A DNA stretch of 8,608 nt. It comes from JBKHJZ01 sp046537875. Lineage in GTDB: Bacteria; Actinomycetota; Acidimicrobiia; Acidimicrobiales; VFJN01. Both the position numbers and the translations under genes were made by a program. This document shows, one piece after another, positions 1-6,198 of this stretch; position 1 is the stretch's first letter; each line of letters starts with the position of its first letter. The notes under the pieces were generated by a model. It made no database searches, had not been told where the DNA came from, and worked only from the letters and a program-made list of their open reading frames with translations. The stretch covers positions 1-8,608 of the forward strand of contig JBKHJZ010000137.1 in the NCBI GenBank assembly GCA_046537875.1, written 5' to 3'.

Positions 1-443
1 AGGCCGCGGAGCTGGTGGTGGCCGCCGAGGGGCTCGACCGCCGCTTGGCGGCGACGACCGCGCCGACCCTGCAGCCGGCCGTCGGCGACATGCGGGCCCA
101 GGTCGCCGGGTTGGTCGTGCCGGGCTTCGTGGCCGCGGCCGGCCTCGGGCGCCTGCGCGATCTGCGCCGCTACCTCGAGGGCGTCCGGCTGCGCCTCGCG
201 AAGCTCGGCGAGCGTCCCGAGCGCGACCGTGCCGCCATGCAGCGGGTCCATCGGCTCGAGGCCGACTACGACGAGATGCGGAAGTCGCTCCCGCCCGAGC
301 GGCGGGATGATCCCGAGGTCGCCGACCTGCGCTGGATGCTCGAGGAGCTGCGGATCAGCCTCTTCGCCCAGGTGCTGGGGACGGCCCGGCCGGTGAGCGA
401 GAAGCGGCTTCGCCGGGAGATCGCGCGGCTCCATGGCGCCTGA
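1..443 (+). CDS. hrpA: ATP-dependent RNA helicase HrpA, C-terminal end (5' truncated by window)
   Basis: Only the last roughly 147 codons are present; the reading frame is open from base 3 and ends at TGA 441-443. The segment matches the C-terminal DUF3418 region of bacterial HrpA helicases. It has a 'VVPGFVAAAGLGRLRDLRRYL' type stretch, then a charged helical part rich in Arg, and near the end the characteristic block around LRWMLEELRISLFAQ followed by GTARPVSEKRLRR. HrpA proteins are DEAH-box helicases of about 1,300 residues acting on RNA or stalled ribosomes in the cytoplasm; the helicase motifs lie upstream and are not visible. No start is seen, so the gene begins outside the window. It has no evident functional tie to the sulfur genes downstream, which have their own promoter. 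The identification rests on motif memory of the C-terminal domain and is fairly secure. Confidence 0.85.
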   Translation, partial: AAELVVAAEGLDRRLAATTAPTLQPAVGDMRAQVAGLVVPGFVAAAGLGRLRDLRRYLEGVRLRLAKLGERPERDRAAMQRVHRLEADYDEMRKSLPPERRDDPEVADLRWMLEELRISLFAQVLGTARPVSEKRLRREIARLHGA

Positions 444-480
444 CCACCCGCCCGATCCCGGCCACCCGTTGGTGCCGTGG

Positions 481-509
481 TTGGTACCCCCCCGGGTATG
501 GGGTAGAGT
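481..509 (+). promoter_or_regulatory. Promoter of the sulfur operon (-35 TTGGTA, -10 TAGAGT, 17-base spacer)
   Basis: TTGGTA at 481-486 and TAGAGT at 504-509 are separated by exactly 17 bases, a good fit to a housekeeping-sigma promoter with an actinobacterial TAnnnT -10. It lies 33 bases upstream of the regulator start codon, and GGAGG at 534-538 provides the ribosome site. The spacer contains the palindromic operator, so a bound repressor would block polymerase directly. Start of transcription is inferred, not seen. Confidence 0.65.
485..498 (+). promoter_or_regulatory. CsoR/CstR-type operator, TACCC-N4-GGGTA
   Basis: The bases 485-498 form a perfect inverted repeat TACCC (485-489), CCCC, GGGTA (494-498), with a second possible right arm GGGGTA at 500-505 pairing with TACCCC at 485-490. 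GC-tract palindromes flanked by TA are typical operators of the CsoR/RcnR/FrmR/CstR (DUF156) repressors. It sits between the -35 and -10 elements just ahead of a gene for such a repressor, so autoregulation is the simple reading. No second copy was found at the dioxygenase gene. Confidence 0.7.
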
Positions 510-542
510 GCCTCACACCGCCCGAGCCGACCCGGAGGCACG

Positions 543-812
543 ATGGACCTGCCCGAGGAGACGATCACCGACCTGACCCGCCGCCTCCGCCGGGTGGAGG
601 GCCAGGTGCGTGGCGTCCAGCAGATGCTCGGCGACGGGCGTGAGTGTCGCGACGTCGTCACTCAGATCGCGGCCGCCACCCGAGCCCTGGAGCAGGCGGG
701 ATTCGTGCTCGTGGCTGCCGGCCTGACCTGGTGCCTGGAGCATCCCGAGGAGTCGGAGGCCGACGGCTACGGGCTTGACGAGGTCCAGAAGATGTTCCTG
801 AAGCTCGGCTGA
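543..812 (+). CDS. cstR: CsoR/CstR-family (DUF156) persulfide- or metal-sensing repressor
   Basis: The 89-residue protein is a full-length all-helical DUF156 repressor. It has the family hallmark LRRVEGQVRGVQQM (residues 15-28) and a Cys in GRECRDVVTQIAA (C35). The second Cys is C64 in the helix LTWCLE. Copper sensors of the family use Cys-His-Cys with the His four residues before the second Cys; here that position is G60, so the copper site is incomplete while the Cys pair at 29-residue spacing is kept. That is the pattern of CstR, which forms di- or trisulfide bridges with persulfides. The next gene encodes a persulfide dioxygenase, which supports this. The ATG start at 543 follows GGAGG (534-538). 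It probably represses its own promoter through the palindrome at 485-498. A general metal or formaldehyde sensor of the same family is the alternative; the sensing role is inferred. Confidence 0.85.
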   Translation: MDLPEETITDLTRRLRRVEGQVRGVQQMLGDGRECRDVVTQIAAATRALEQAGFVLVAAGLTWCLEHPEESEADGYGLDEVQKMFLKLG

Positions 813-912
813 TCCGTCGCGGGGATCGGCGCTGCCCGCGATCCGTACACGAAGTCGAGGGCAAATTGTCCGTACATCCGATTGATAGGGATCTCACACG
901 AGGAGCCCGCTC
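813..912 (+). promoter_or_regulatory. Regulator-dioxygenase intergenic region with repeat TCCGTACA
   Basis: This 100-base gap is unusually AT-rich for the window at 862-893, which hints at an internal promoter, but I could not pair a clean -35 with a -10; TTGTCC at 866-871 is the best -35 candidate. TCCGTACA occurs twice in direct orientation, at 842-849 and 869-876, 27 bases apart. A small GC hairpin is possible just after the stop codon (CGCGGG 818-823 with CCCGCG 835-840). There is no copy of the TACCC-N4-GGGTA operator. GAGGAG at 900-905 is the ribosome site for the next gene. Confidence 0.35.
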
Positions 913-2295
913 ATGAAGTTCGAGCAGTACTACCTGGAGTGCCTCTCGCATGCGTCGTACCTCATCGGCGACGAGACGACCGGGCAGGCGGCGGTGGTCG
1001 ATCCCCGGCGTGACGTCGCCGAGTACATCGCCGATGCCCAGGCGGCCGGGCTGGAGATCCGCTACGTCATCGAGACCCACTTCCACGCCGACTTCCTGTC
1101 GGGACACCTCGAGCTGGCCGCGGCCACCGGTGCCGAGATCGTGTTCGGGGCGGCCGCCACGCCCGAGTTCCCGGCGCGGCTGGTGTCGGACGGTGAGCGC
1201 ATCGCCCTCGGCGACGTCGTCCTCGAGTTCCGGGCCACCCCCGGCCACACCCCCGAGTCCACCTCGGTCATCGTGTGGGAGCACGCCGACGATGCCGAAC
1301 CCTGGGGCGTGCTGACCGGCGACACGCTGTTCATCGGCGACGTCGGACGGCCCGACCTGCTCGCTTCGGTCGGGGTCACCTCGGCCGAGCTCGGCAGCAT
1401 GCTCTACGACTCGCTCCACGGGAAGCTCCTCACGCTTCCCGACACGACGCGGGTCTGGCCCGCGCACGGAGCGGGCTCCGCCTGCGGCAAGAACCTGTCG
1501 ACCGAGACCATGTCGACCATCGGGCAGCAGCGCCGGGAGAACTACGCCCTCCAGCCGATGAGCCGCGACCGGTTCATCGAGATCGTCACGGAGGGTCAGC
1601 CGGCGGCCCCCGAGTACTTCATCCACGACGCCGTCCTCAACCAGCGGACCCGTGAGCTGCTCGACGAGGCCGCGCCCCCCGCGTTGGATCTCGATGACGT
1701 CCGGGCGGCACAGGCGGAGGGCGCGGTCGTGCTCGACGTGAGGGACGCCGCCGCGTTCGCTGCGGGCCACCTCGAGGGCTCGGTCAACGTCGGGCTGGAC
1801 GGCCGCTTCGCGGAGTACGCCGGCGAGGTCGTCGACCCGGACGACCGGATCGTCCTGGTGGCCGATCCCGGCACGGCAGCCGAGGCCAAGATCCGTCTCG
1901 GCCGCATCGGCTTCGACCACGTGATCGGGGCCATCGAAGGGGTGGAGGCGGCCCTGGCCGAGCACCCGGACGTCGCCCGCCGGGGGTCCAGGATCACGGC
2001 GACCGAGCTGGCCGCGCGGCTGGAGGACACCCCCGGCCTCCAGCTCGTCGATGTCCGCGCGCCCGGGGAGTGGGAGCTCGGCTCGATCGACGGCGCGGTC
2101 AACATCCCGCTCCCCGTCCTGCGCCGCCGGGCCGGCGAGCTCGCCCTCGACCGCCCGATGGTCGTGCACTGCGCCGGCGGCTACCGGTCGTCGATCGCCG
2201 CGAGCTGGCTGCGCGCCGCCGGGGCCACCGACGTGTCGGACCTGCTCGGCGGCTACGCGGCCTGGAGCGACCGGCACGAGGCCGCCAGCTCCTGA
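913..2295 (+). CDS. cstB: CstB-like persulfide dioxygenase: metallo-beta-lactamase fold plus two rhodanese domains
   Basis: This 460-residue enzyme should oxidise low-molecular-weight persulfides to sulfite and, through its rhodanese part, release thiosulfate in the cytoplasm. Residues 1-240 form an ETHE1-type metallo-beta-lactamase domain with THFHAD (H56, H58, D60), TPGHTPES (H112) and GDTLFIGDVGRPDL (D137). H56, H112 and D137 fit the mononuclear iron 2-His-1-Asp site. HGAGSACGKNLS with C191 is also typical. Residues about 258-350 are a rhodanese domain whose catalytic Cys position reads VADPG (D318), so it is inactive. Residues about 361-455 are an active-type rhodanese with HCAGGYRSS (C420). 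This three-part order and length match CstB of the staphylococcal cst operon. The ATG start at 913 has GAGGAG 7 bases upstream. The substrate thiol is unknown; mycothiol or CoA persulfide are possible. Confidence 0.9.
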   Translation: MKFEQYYLECLSHASYLIGDETTGQAAVVDPRRDVAEYIADAQAAGLEIRYVIETHFHADFLSGHLELAAATGAEIVFGAAATPEFPARLVSDGERIALGDVVLEFRATPGHTPESTSVIVWEHADDAEPWGVLTGDTLFIGDVGRPDLLASVGVTSAELGSMLYDSLHGKLLTLPDTTRVWPAHGAGSACGKNLSTETMSTIGQQRRENYALQPMSRDRFIEIVTEGQPAAPEYFIHDAVLNQRTRELLDEAAPPALDLDDVRAAQAEGAVVLDVRDAAAFAAGHLEGSVNVGLDGRFAEYAGEVVDPDDRIVLVADPGTAAEAKIRLGRIGFDHVIGAIEGVEAALAEHPDVARRGSRITATELAARLEDTPGLQLVDVRAPGEWELGSIDGAVNIPLPVLRRRAGELALDRPMVVHCAGGYRSSIAASWLRAAGATDVSDLLGGYAAWSDRHEAASS

Positions 2296-2329
2296 CCCCG
2301 CAGTACCGTCCCCTGTCAACCCTCCCGTC

Positions 2330-2345
2330 GCGGCCCGCCGGCCGC
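2330..2345 (+). other. Short GC hairpin between dioxygenase and membrane rhodanese genes
   Basis: GCGGCC (2330-2335) and GGCCGC (2340-2345) can form a 6-base-pair stem with a CGCC loop in the 112-base gap between the two genes. There is no T-tract. It may stabilise or attenuate the operon transcript, or be a chance product of GC content. Nothing resembling a promoter or the upstream operator is seen in this gap. Confidence 0.3.
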
Positions 2346-2407
2346 CCGACCGCCGTTCCGTCACCACCAGCCAACTGCCCGTCCACCGCCGCCAGGAGGC
2401 AACCGCC

Positions 2408-2986
2408 ATGACCACCGTCGACGCCCGGATCGACGCGTCCACCCTCGAGCAGATGCTCGCGGAGGATCCCCGCGCCCGCGTCCTCGATGTCCGCACGCCC
2501 GCCGAGTTCGAGTCGGTCCACATCCCCGGCTCGTACAACGTCCCCCTCGACATGCTCGCCGACCACGTGGACCGGCTGGAGCGCGACCTCCGGGTGCCGG
2601 TCGCGCTCGTGTGCCGGACCGGTGCGCGGGCCACCCAGGCCTGCGACCGGCTCACCGCCGCCGGGATGTCCAACCTTCACGTCCTCGAGGGCGGCATCCG
2701 GGCCTGGGACGACGGGCGGCGGCCGGTCCGCCGGGGCAGGCAGCGCTGGGACCTCGAGCGCCAGGTCCGGCTGGTCGCCGGCAGCCTGGTGCTGGCGGGG
2801 GTGGTCGGCAGCATCTGGCTGCCCGGGCTGAAGTGGCTCGCGGGCTTCGTGGGCGCCGGCCTCACGTTCGCCGGGCTCAGCAACACCTGCGCCATGGGCA
2901 TGCTGCTGTCGAAGCTCCCCTACAACCGGGGTGTGGGCTGCGATGCCGACCGCGTGGTCGCTGACCTCACCGCATCGGTGCGGTGA
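2408..2986 (+). CDS. Membrane-anchored rhodanese (rhodanese domain plus DUF2892, YgaP-like)
   Basis: The 192-residue protein begins with a single rhodanese domain (about residues 9-105). It has LDVRTPAEF, HIPGSYNVPL and the active loop CRTGARAT with catalytic C69, ending in LEGGIRAWDDG. A DUF2892 membrane module follows: two hydrophobic helices at about 122-138 and 142-160, then the conserved SNTCAMGMLLSKLPYN with C161, and a further C178. YgaP of E. coli has the same order and transfers sulfane sulfur at the inner face of the membrane. ATG 2408 is chosen because AGGAGG (2394-2399) sits 8 bases upstream and the rhodanese fold begins right after it; the frame is open further upstream but that part overlaps the dioxygenase gene. 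Its stop overlaps the sulP start, so the two are likely co-translated. Its role is probably sulfur transfer to sulfite or delivery near the transporter, which is inference. Confidence 0.88.
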   Translation: MTTVDARIDASTLEQMLAEDPRARVLDVRTPAEFESVHIPGSYNVPLDMLADHVDRLERDLRVPVALVCRTGARATQACDRLTAAGMSNLHVLEGGIRAWDDGRRPVRRGRQRWDLERQVRLVAGSLVLAGVVGSIWLPGLKWLAGFVGAGLTFAGLSNTCAMGMLLSKLPYNRGVGCDADRVVADLTASVR

Positions 2987-4794
2987 CCATCCGGCAGCGG
3001 CAGGCCCCGAGCACACGCCCCGCGCCGGCCGCAGGGAGCACCGACGGGACGCCGCGTCGCAGCCGTGACAGCATGGGACGCCGGCCCCGGCGGTTCGTCC
3101 CGATCCTCACCTGGGGCCGGCACTACCGGCGGGCCGATCTGCGTGACGACCTGATCGCAGGCCTCACGGTGGCGGTCATGCTCATCCCCCAGGGGATGGC
3201 CTACGCCTCCCTCGCCGGCATGCCGCCGATCACCGGTCTCTACGCCTCGATCGTGGGCATCGTGGCGTACGCGGTGCTCGGCACGAGCGGTGCCCTGGCG
3301 GTCGGACCGGTGGCGATGGTCTCGCTGCTGACCGTGGAGGGCCTGTCCCGGATCGTGGAGCCCGGCGACCCGAGCTACCCGGCCACCGCCGCGCTCCTCG
3401 CGCTCATGGTGGGCGCCGTGCTGGCGGTGCTCGGCGTGCTCCGCCTCGGGGTGCTCGTCAACCTGCTCTCCCACCCCGTGATCAGCGGGTTCACCTCGGC
3501 CGCTGCGCTCGTCATCGCGCTCAGCCAGGTGAAGGACCTGCTCGGCGTCGACATCGGCCGCCCCACGGGGGTGATCGACACCGTGCGGGCGCTGCTCGAG
3601 AGCACCGGGGACACCAGCCTCGTCACGCTGGGCCTCGGCGCGCTGGTGATCGCCGCGCTCTGGGCGGGCCGCCGCTACGCGCGCCGCTTCCCGGCGCCGC
3701 TGGTCGTCGTGGGTGCGGCCACGGTCGTGACCTGGGCACTGTCGCTGCACGAGAGCGGGGTGGCCATCCTCCGCGACGTGCCGTCCGGCCTGCCGACCCC
3801 GGCGCTCCCCGAGATGTCCGGTGGACTCCTCGGCGACCTGGCGCCGGTGGCCGTGACGATCGCGATCGTGGCGTTCGCCGAGGGGATCAGCGTCGCCAAG
3901 GCGATCGCCCGCAAGACGCGCGACAGGGTCGACGCCAACCAGGAGCTGATCGCCACCGGCGCGGCCAACGCCGCCGCCGGGGCGTTCTCGGGCTTCCCGG
4001 TGGCCGGTGGCTTCTCGCGCACGGCGGTGAACTTCCAGGCCGGGGCCCGCACACCGCTCGCGAGCCTGGTCACCGCAGGCATGCTCGCCGTGGCGGTGCT
4101 GGCCTTCACCCCGCTCTTCTACTACCTCCCGCGGGTTGCGCTCGCCGGTGTCGTGATCGTCGCCGTGCTCGGCCTGGTCGATGTCCGGGACGCGGTCGAG
4201 ACGTTCCGGCTCCGGCCCAGCGACGGAGCCATCCTCGTCGTGACCTTCCTCGCCACGCTGCTCATCGGCGTCGAGCCCGGCCTGGCGATCGGCGTCGTGT
4301 TCAGCCTGATGGTGTTCGTCTGGCGGAGCGCCAACCCGCACGCCACCGAGCTCGGCCGCGTCGAGGGCACGACGCGCTACCGCAACGTGGGTCGCTGGAC
4401 CACGCACACCGTCGACGAGGTCGCGGTCCTGCGGGTGGACGGACCCTTGTTCTTCGCCAACACCAAGGCCCTCGAGGACCGGGTCAACGCCCTGGTCGGC
4501 GCACGACCGCAGCTCCGGGCCGTGGTGCTCGACGCCTCCGCGACCACCGACATCGACGCCAGCGGCGCCCACACGCTCCACGAGCTGGCGGCCGACCTCG
4601 ACACGGCCGGCATCGAGCTGCACCTCGCCGAGGTGCGCGGACCCATCCGCGACGTCCTCGAGCGGGGCGGCTACTGGGACCAGCTGCGTCCGAGGGTCCA
4701 CCCGTCGGTGGCCGCCGCCGCCCGCGCGGTGGCCCCGGGCTCGATCCTCTCGGAGCCGGCCCCGGACGAGCAGGCCCCCGCCGCCGCGCTCTGA
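2983..4794 (+). CDS. SulP-family anion transporter with STAS domain
   Basis: This 603-residue protein is a SulP (SLC26-type) transporter of sulfate, sulfite, bicarbonate or related anions. After a basic N-terminal tail, the membrane part starts near residue 52. It holds the family stretch LIAGLTVAVMLIPQGMAYA (57-75) and MPPITGLYAS (80-89), and later NQELIATG (319-326) followed by SGFPVAGGFSRTAVN. The cytoplasmic STAS domain occupies about 470-580, with DASATTDIDASG (517-528) as its phosphate/nucleotide-loop signature. The GTG start at 2983 overlaps the preceding TGA (GTGA), which implies translational coupling. ATG at 3073 is an alternative start; neither has a strong ribosome site. In the staphylococcal cst operon the transporter is TauE, so here SulP may fill the place of sulfite/sulfate export. 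Direction and substrate cannot be read from sequence. Confidence 0.9.
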   Translation: MTIRQRQAPSTRPAPAAGSTDGTPRRSRDSMGRRPRRFVPILTWGRHYRRADLRDDLIAGLTVAVMLIPQGMAYASLAGMPPITGLYASIVGIVAYAVLGTSGALAVGPVAMVSLLTVEGLSRIVEPGDPSYPATAALLALMVGAVLAVLGVLRLGVLVNLLSHPVISGFTSAAALVIALSQVKDLLGVDIGRPTGVIDTVRALLESTGDTSLVTLGLGALVIAALWAGRRYARRFPAPLVVVGAATVVTWALSLHESGVAILRDVPSGLPTPALPEMSGGLLGDLAPVAVTIAIVAFAEGISVAKAIARKTRDRVDANQELIATGAANAAAGAFSGFPVAGGFSRTAVNFQAGARTPLASLVTAGMLAVAVLAFTPLFYYLPRVALAGVVIVAVLGLVDVRDAVETFRLRPSDGAILVVTFLATLLIGVEPGLAIGVVFSLMVFVWRSANPHATELGRVEGTTRYRNVGRWTTHTVDEVAVLRVDGPLFFANTKALEDRVNALVGARPQLRAVVLDASATTDIDASGAHTLHELAADLDTAGIELHLAEVRGPIRDVLERGGYWDQLRPRVHPSVAAAARAVAPGSILSEPAPDEQAPAAAL

Positions 4795-4801
4795 ACCCCC
4801 G

Positions 4802-6031
4802 TCAGACCGCGAGACCGGCATCCCCGCCCGCCGTCGGGAGGAAGCGGTCGATCTCCTCCAGGAACTGCCGCCACGCCGGGTCGCGCTCGGGCAGGAGGTG
4901 GTTCGGGCTGTCCAGCGGCACCAGGCGGCTGCCCGGGATCAGGGACGCCAGGACCCGCGACTGCTCGAACACGTCGTCGGGCTCCCGCCGCGCGCCGAGG
5001 ATGAGGGTCGGGACGGTCACCCGGGGCGCCAGGTCGCTCACGTCGATGTCGCCGAACTCGTTGAGGAACCGCCAGGCGTTCTCCGGCGAGGTGGACCGGC
5101 GCTGGAGCTCGTCGAACGCGCGCCACTCCTCCTGGGTGGCCTCGGGCAGGAAGCGCGCCACGAACATCTGCCGGTAGGTCGGATCCGCGCGTCCCCACCC
5201 CAGCCGCACCATCTCGACGCGGGCCTCGGCGAGCTCCACATCCTCCGGGCGGTGCGCCCTCTTGCGGCGTCCCTGCGCGAAGGCCCCCAGCAGCACGAGG
5301 TGGCTGACCCGCTCCGGGTGCCGCACCGCGTAGGCGATCGCCACCGGGCCACCCTGGGACAGCCCGAGCAGGGGCACCCGGTCGAAGCCCACCGCGTCGA
5401 TCACCGTCTCCAGGTCGTCGACCCAGTCGTCGAACGAGAAGCGAGGGACGTCCCAGTCGGACAGGCCGCACCCCCGCTCGTCGTAGCGCACCAGGCGGAA
5501 CCGGCGCGACAGCTCCACCAGCCAGTGCCGCCAGACAGGGCTCTCCCAGTCGAAGTCGAGGTGGCTGAGCCAGTTGGCCACCTTGACCAGCGGCGGCCCC
5601 TCGCCGGAGGCGGCGTAGGCGAGCCGGACCCCGTCGGCCGTGGTGCAGAACCGGATCTCCTGCGGTGGTGCGGGGGACGGGGCTCCCCCCTCCCCTGCCG
5701 GTGCCGCGGTCCCACCGGGCGCCTTCTCCTCGACATCGCCGACGAACTGGTAGCCGCGCCCGTGCACGGTCCGGATGAGCCGCTGGGTGCGCCCGTCGTC
5801 GCCGATCGCCTGGCGGGCCGCCTTGATCCGGCTGGTGAGCGCCGACTCGCTCACGAACCGGTCGCCCCACACCTCGTCCAGCAGGCGCTCCTTGGTGACC
5901 ACCCGCTCGCGCTCGCGGATCAGCAGCACGAGCACGTCGAAGACCTGCGGTTCGACGGACCTGACCTCGCCGCCCCGGCTCACCCGGAACCTCTCGGTGT
6001 CCACTTCGCATCCGTCGAAGCTGTAGATCAC
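4802..6031 (-). CDS. Winged-helix (OmpR/PhoB-type) regulator fused to alpha/beta hydrolase
   Basis: The 409-residue protein joins two domains. Residues 1-98 are a Trans_reg_C winged helix, with VEPQVFDVLVLLIRERERVVTKERLL, the recognition-helix region ALTSRIKAARQAIGDD and the wing RTVHGRGYQFVG. A Pro/Gly/Ala-rich linker (about 103-123) leads to an alpha/beta hydrolase (125-400). Its nucleophile elbow is GLSQGG (S225) and its catalytic His is in DSPNHLL (H378). The acid position reads GARREPDD, with Glu (E350) where relatives I recall have Asp. There is no receiver or membrane segment, so it looks like a soluble one-component regulator whose hydrolase fold senses or processes a ligand. GTG 6031 is chosen because GGAGGAGG (6037-6044, minus strand) lies 5 bases upstream and the winged helix starts there. 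It converges on sulP with a 7-base gap and diverges from azlC. It is the obvious candidate to bind the 11-base-phased repeats at 6154 and 8395; that is inference. Confidence 0.85.
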   Translation of the reverse strand: MIYSFDGCEVDTERFRVSRGGEVRSVEPQVFDVLVLLIRERERVVTKERLLDEVWGDRFVSESALTSRIKAARQAIGDDGRTQRLIRTVHGRGYQFVGDVEEKAPGGTAAPAGEGGAPSPAPPQEIRFCTTADGVRLAYAASGEGPPLVKVANWLSHLDFDWESPVWRHWLVELSRRFRLVRYDERGCGLSDWDVPRFSFDDWVDDLETVIDAVGFDRVPLLGLSQGGPVAIAYAVRHPERVSHLVLLGAFAQGRRKRAHRPEDVELAEARVEMVRLGWGRADPTYRQMFVARFLPEATQEEWRAFDELQRRSTSPENAWRFLNEFGDIDVSDLAPRVTVPTLILGARREPDDVFEQSRVLASLIPGSRLVPLDSPNHLLPERDPAWRQFLEEIDRFLPTAGGDAGLAV

Positions 6032-6127
6032 GCCCGCCTCCTCCGCCGGGTCCCGGGGCCGCCGAACGCCGGGGCGTGCCACCGGGCGGTGCGTCGAGTC
6101 TCCCACGTTCGGGCGGCCGCGCCGCGC

Positions 6128-6137
6128 GTGCACCCGG
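6128..6137 (+). repeat. GTGCACCCGG 10-mer, shared with 8382-8391
   Basis: The same 10 bases occur at 8382-8391, and in both places a phased TCTCCA array follows (16 bases later here, 3 bases later there). A 9-base version GTGCACCCG is at 8323-8331. Just downstream here is also a perfect inverted repeat, GTGAG (6141-6145) with CTCAC (6149-6153). It may be part of a shared operator. Confidence 0.4.
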
Positions 6138-6153
6138 CCGGTGAGGAGCTCAC

Positions 6154-6181
6154 TCTCCAGGGGATCTCCAGGTCGCCTCCA
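6154..6181 (+). promoter_or_regulatory. Operator candidate A: three TCTCCA-like hexamers at 11-base period
   Basis: TCTCCA at 6154-6159, TCTCCA at 6165-6170 and CCTCCA at 6176-6181 are each spaced by exactly 5 bases, giving an 11-base period on one face of the helix. The first two copies are identical over 8 bases (TCTCCAGG). The array lies in the 281-base gap between the divergent winged-helix/hydrolase gene and azlC. OmpR, PhoB and SARP-type winged helices are known to bind such tandem repeats. A second array with the same consensus and geometry lies at 8395-8422. Confidence 0.6.
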
Positions 6182-6198
6182 CGACCCCGGGGCGATGC

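Noticed and set aside
444..480. Possible terminator after hrpA (CACC 463-466 with GGTG 471-474)
   Set aside because: The stem is only 4 base pairs with no extension or T-tract; too weak to call.
2051..2407. Upstream extension of the membrane rhodanese frame into the dioxygenase gene
   Set aside because: The extension is low-complexity Ser/Arg/Pro/Ala sequence overlapping the active rhodanese of CstB, whereas ATG 2408 has a strong ribosome site and directly begins the rhodanese fold.
658..2673. Long open frame on the minus strand opposite the regulator and dioxygenase genes
   Set aside because: It is antisense to genes with clear catalytic motifs, has no recognisable domain and a composition full of Arg, Gly, Pro and Ala, as expected from shadow frames in GC-rich DNA.
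2920..4821. 633-codon open frame on the minus strand opposite sulP
   Set aside because: It has a low-complexity, charged, His/Glu/Arg-rich translation and lies opposite a well-supported transporter; no start signal or domain.
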